Shown piece after piece: positions 7,378 to 8,969 of a stretch of 8,969 bases of DNA. Position numbers and translations under genes: made by a program. The notes beneath the pieces were generated by a model. It saw nothing but the letters and a program-made list of their open reading frames with translations. It ran no database searches and had not been told where the DNA came from. How positions within the stretch are numbered: position 1 is the stretch's first letter; every line of letters begins with the position of its first letter. The stretch is from Allobranchiibius sp038199265 (GTDB lineage: Bacteria; Actinomycetota; Actinomycetes; Actinomycetales; Dermatophilaceae): NCBI GenBank assembly GCA_038199265.1, contig JBBPZD010000120.1, positions 1 through 8,969 of the forward strand, given 5' to 3'.

Positions 7378-7659
7378 ATGTTTAGTCGCGAGCTGCGCGA
7401 GGCTGTGGCCGGTGGCGAGATCACTGTCTCGATCCGGCTCTGGAGTCGCTTGCAGGTCAAGGTCGGCGGTCAATACGCGACGGCCGGTGTCGTCATTGAG
7501 ATTGACTCCGTCGAGCTGCTGCCTTTCTCTGCCGTGACGTCGAAGGATGTCCGCCGCGCGGGTGAGTGCGATCGGGAGACGCTTCGTAGTCGTGCAGCTC
7601 ACGCTGGCCCGATCACTGACGAGACGCTTGTCTACCTCATCGAGTTCCACGTCGTGTAG
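7378..7659 (+). CDS. Small ASCH-domain protein
   Basis: 93-residue protein that is essentially one ASCH domain (PUA-like beta-barrel fold, generally thought to bind RNA). The family layout is visible: MFSRELREAVAGGEITVSIR at the N terminus, with the conserved G-x-x-T-x-x-x-R pattern ending at Arg20; then the basic VKVGGQY (28-33); a beta strand GVVIEIDSVELLPF (37-50); the TSKDVRRAG helix (54-62); and the closing strand LVYLIEFHV (84-92). The start could be ATG 7378 or the adjacent in-frame GTG 7375. There is no ribosome-binding site, but a candidate -10 sits at leaderless distance. It is convergent with the GNAT gene and has no operon partner. The RNA target or ligand is unknown; the domain call rests on overall pattern. 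Confidence 0.8.
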   Translation: MFSRELREAVAGGEITVSIRLWSRLQVKVGGQYATAGVVIEIDSVELLPFSAVTSKDVRRAGECDRETLRSRAAHAGPITDETLVYLIEFHVV

Positions 7660-7831
7660 CACCACGAAGCCGCAGGGGCTCCGCCCGCTCGCCCGCTCGC
7701 CCGCTCGCCCGCGTCGAACCCAAGGGGCCGATCAGGCCCTGGAGGCGCGATAGCGCGATCACCTGCCCGGTGAACGACTCTCGTGTGGGTGGGATCACGG
7801 ACCAGCCGAGCCTGTTGTTCATTGGATTGGA
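7660..7831. terminator. Convergent intergenic region with hairpins, possible bidirectional terminator
   Basis: Lies between the 3' ends of the ASCH gene (plus) and the GNAT gene (minus). It contains GGGCC-GATCA-GGCCC (7725-7739, 5-bp stem, 5-nt loop) and GCGC-GATA-GCGC (7745-7756). Neither is followed by a clear T-run, so intrinsic termination is uncertain. An 8-bp tandem repeat precedes them. Confidence 0.35.
7682..7713. repeat. 8-bp tandem repeat, about 3.9 copies
   Basis: The unit CGCCCGCT occurs three times exactly (7682, 7690, 7698) and a fourth time with its last base changed (7706-7713, CGCCCGCG). It lies in non-coding sequence just after the ASCH gene. The unit length is not a multiple of three, consistent with a non-coding, slippage-prone microsatellite. 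Confidence 0.9.
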
Positions 7832-8254
7832 TCAAAGTGCGCGGGACAAGGTGATTTCTTCCTCGAGATAACCGATGTTTGCGTAGAAGCGCCGGGCGGA
7901 CGCGTTGCCGGCGCCAGTTTCGATCGTCAAGCGGCTGTGGCCAGCTGATCGTGCCCAGTGTTCGGCAGCGACCATGAGGGACCGGCCGATTCCTTGACCC
8001 GCGAGGTGCTTGGCCACAACGAGTTCGCCCACGTACGCGTCGAGGTCTCCGGTCCAGTGCGAACGGGTGCCGGTGGTGACAAAGCCCGCGATCTGTTCAG
8101 CGCGGATCGCGACCAGAACTGGTGCAGTTGCCTCGTTGCCGTCCTCGACTGCATCAAGTGATGCCGTGACCCAGCCGCGCACCGCTTTTGCTGCGGCTTG
8201 CTCGTTGCGCCACGGTGCGACCCCGGTCAAAAGGCGCGAGGCCATCGCCAACAC
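7832..8254 (-). CDS. GNAT-family N-acetyltransferase, N terminus cut off by an in-frame TGA
   Basis: Transfers an acetyl group from acetyl-CoA to an unknown amine substrate (family role). The 140-residue open frame shows the core GNAT parts: a strand VLVAIRAEQIAGFVTTG (about 46-62), the beta-4 strand AYVGELVVAKHLAG followed by the pyrophosphate-binding loop GQGIGRSLM (86-94), a helix VAAEHWARSAG, and motif B LTIETGAGNASARRFYANIGYLEEE (109-133). The usual beta-1/alpha-1 beginning is missing. It is found upstream in the same frame at 8255-8314, separated by a TGA at 8273-8275. The remaining start, GTG 8254 (or ATG 8245), has no ribosome-binding site. The gene may therefore be a recent pseudogene, be translated from a weak internal start, or carry a sequence error. 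It is convergent with the ASCH gene. Confidence 0.8.
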   Translation of the reverse strand: MLAMASRLLTGVAPWRNEQAAAKAVRGWVTASLDAVEDGNEATAPVLVAIRAEQIAGFVTTGTRSHWTGDLDAYVGELVVAKHLAGQGIGRSLMVAAEHWARSAGHSRLTIETGAGNASARRFYANIGYLEEEITLSRAL

Positions 8255-8314
8255 GTCTGGACGATCTGTAGGTCAATAGTTCCGGATGAGGGTGCTGGGC
8301 GGAGGCATGTTCAT
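8255..8314 (-). pseudogene. Detached N-terminal piece of the GNAT gene
   Basis: From ATG 8314 the frame reads MNMPPPSTLIRNY, then TGA (8273-8275), then PTDRPD, running straight into the GNAT frame at GTG 8254. Across the stop this gives TLIRNY-stop-PTDRPDVLAMA, the usual GNAT opening of the type IRxYRPxDRxxVLxMA, where the stop occupies the place of a common Arg. One C-to-T change (CGA to TGA) would explain it. An in-frame ATG further upstream at about 8368 is also possible. Confidence 0.7.
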
Positions 8315-8338
8315 AGGTTCCCAGCCACTGGCTGCCCG

Positions 8339-8366
8339 AAAAAAGAGCAGCGCGCAGGTTTCGCGC
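8339..8366 (-). terminator. Possible intrinsic terminator of the two-CxxC gene
   Basis: On the minus strand the stem GCGCG/CGCGC with a 7-nt loop (8366-8350) is followed after 5 nt by six T residues (8344-8339). It sits about 65 nt after the stop of the upstream minus-strand gene. The stem is short and the T-run is displaced, so it is weak. It overlaps the region where the intact GNAT gene may have begun. Confidence 0.4.
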
Positions 8367-8432
8367 ATTTATTCGGCAGCAGATTCGGAGTGTCTAGCAC
8401 GGGCTCTCCCCGCGTCCCGGTCACGGATCGCC

Positions 8433-8834
8433 CTACGGTGACGATTTGAGGGCGACGGATCCATCGTCCATACGGCGGGCGCCCTGGTCAGCATTGCGGA
8501 ACACTGCCAGAGGTTTCCGAGCATCTTCATTGATGTCGGTGTAACTCGGCTCAGCCGCAAGCATCACGTTGACAATGTCGTCTTCCTCGCCGTTCTGGTA
8601 CAGCTGCTCACACCGTTCGCACAGTGCCCAAAATCGCGGCAGGGTGTACCCCTTTCCCCAGGAGCGGTATGCCACCTTTTTGGGGTCCAGCGGATGTACC
8701 CATTGCACATCGTCGTCGCGGCAGAACGCGCACGACTGACCATCCGGGCTACTGGGGGCACCGTCGACCCAGTCTGCTGGCTCGTCCCATTCGACCGGCT
8801 CAAACGAACCGCTGAAGCGGATGTCCTCACTCAT
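8433..8834 (-). CDS. Hypothetical protein with two CxxC motifs, probable zinc binding
   Basis: 133-residue protein of unknown function when started at ATG 8834. Two CxxC pairs, Cys35/Cys38 (CAFC) and Cys72/Cys75 (CERC), are 34 residues apart and probably form one zinc site. Between them lies a Trp/Tyr/Lys-rich segment (VQWVHPLDPKKVAYRSWGKGYTLPRFWAL). The N terminus is acidic, with FEPVEWDEPADWVDG. A helical part follows (CEQLYQNGEEDDIVNVML), then a likely disordered tail. There is no membrane segment or signal peptide. The frame stays open upstream to GTG 8900, which would add 22 residues of Arg-rich, less protein-like sequence, so 8834 is preferred although no good ribosome-binding site precedes it. 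The gene points toward the GNAT gene on the same strand, about 120 nt away. Confidence 0.7.
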   Translation of the reverse strand: MSEDIRFSGSFEPVEWDEPADWVDGAPSSPDGQSCAFCRDDDVQWVHPLDPKKVAYRSWGKGYTLPRFWALCERCEQLYQNGEEDDIVNVMLAAEPSYTDINEDARKPLAVFRNADQGARRMDDGSVALKSSP

Positions 8835-8928
8835 GCGAACAGTTTGGCCGTAGATCAGGATCTGAGGTGTCCAATGGCATCGTCCGGTGCGCAGCCTCAC
8901 ATCCGGACATGGAGGCCGACGATCTCCG

Positions 8929-8960
8929 GACGAAAACCAAGCGCCGATTGGGGATCGGCG
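8929..8960 (-). terminator. Probable terminator of a minus-strand gene beyond the right edge
   Basis: The inverted repeat CGCCGAT-TGGGG-ATCGGCG (8942-8960) forms a perfect 7-bp stem with a 5-nt loop. Read on the minus strand it is followed by a T-rich stretch (CTTGGTTTTCG). No plus-strand gene ends nearby, so it more likely ends a minus-strand transcript entering from outside the window. Confidence 0.5.
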
Positions 8961-8969
8961 GATTCTGGC

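Noticed and set aside
7246..7665. 139-codon minus-strand frame opposite the ASCH gene
   Set aside because: The plus strand shows a complete ASCH domain; the minus frame is its shadow.
7682..7713. Short repeats as a possible CRISPR array
   Set aside because: The unit is only 8 bp, the copies are directly adjacent with no spacers, and no cas gene is present.

Overview
The window looks like a chromosomal segment of a high-GC Gram-positive bacterium (Actinomycetota). The base composition, the GTG starts, the TANNNT-type promoter elements and the gene order glyA-soxB-soxD-soxA all fit. The genus cannot be fixed from sequence alone.

Left part (1-5575, minus strand): a compact operon for sarcosine catabolism, read right to left. 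glyA (serine hydroxymethyltransferase) comes first, then soxB, soxD and soxA, the beta, delta and alpha subunits of heterotetrameric sarcosine oxidase. Intergenic gaps are 13, 21 and 6 nt. soxA runs off the left edge after 893 codons. The gamma subunit gene (soxG), and often purU, usually follow and would lie beyond the window. Sarcosine oxidase uses sarcosine, tetrahydrofolate and O2 to make glycine, 5,10-methylene-THF and H2O2. SHMT can combine those first two products into serine, so the operon turns an N-methyl amino acid into serine and one-carbon units.

Control region (about 5576-5700): a divergent gntR gene of the FCD subfamily faces the operon. Between them is a perfect 20-bp palindrome that contains the candidate -10 boxes of both divergent promoters. 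This suggests one site where the regulator controls the operon and itself, with sarcosine, glycine or a related compound as a possible effector (inference).

Right part (6373-8969): a looser region of small genes with no visible link to the sox operon. It holds a roughly 400-nt gene-free stretch with a G-quadruplex motif, a Cys-rich hypothetical protein (minus), a small ASCH-domain protein with a predicted leaderless promoter (plus), a convergent intergenic stretch with an 8-bp tandem repeat and hairpins, a GNAT acetyltransferase gene (minus) that appears broken by an in-frame TGA near its N terminus, and a two-CxxC putative zinc-binding protein (minus). A hairpin at the right edge looks like the terminator of a minus-strand gene outside the window.

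No convincing new multi-gene system was found. The points most worth a second look are the shared palindromic promoter/operator, the roughly 40-residue insert in SoxA and the nonsense codon in the GNAT gene.
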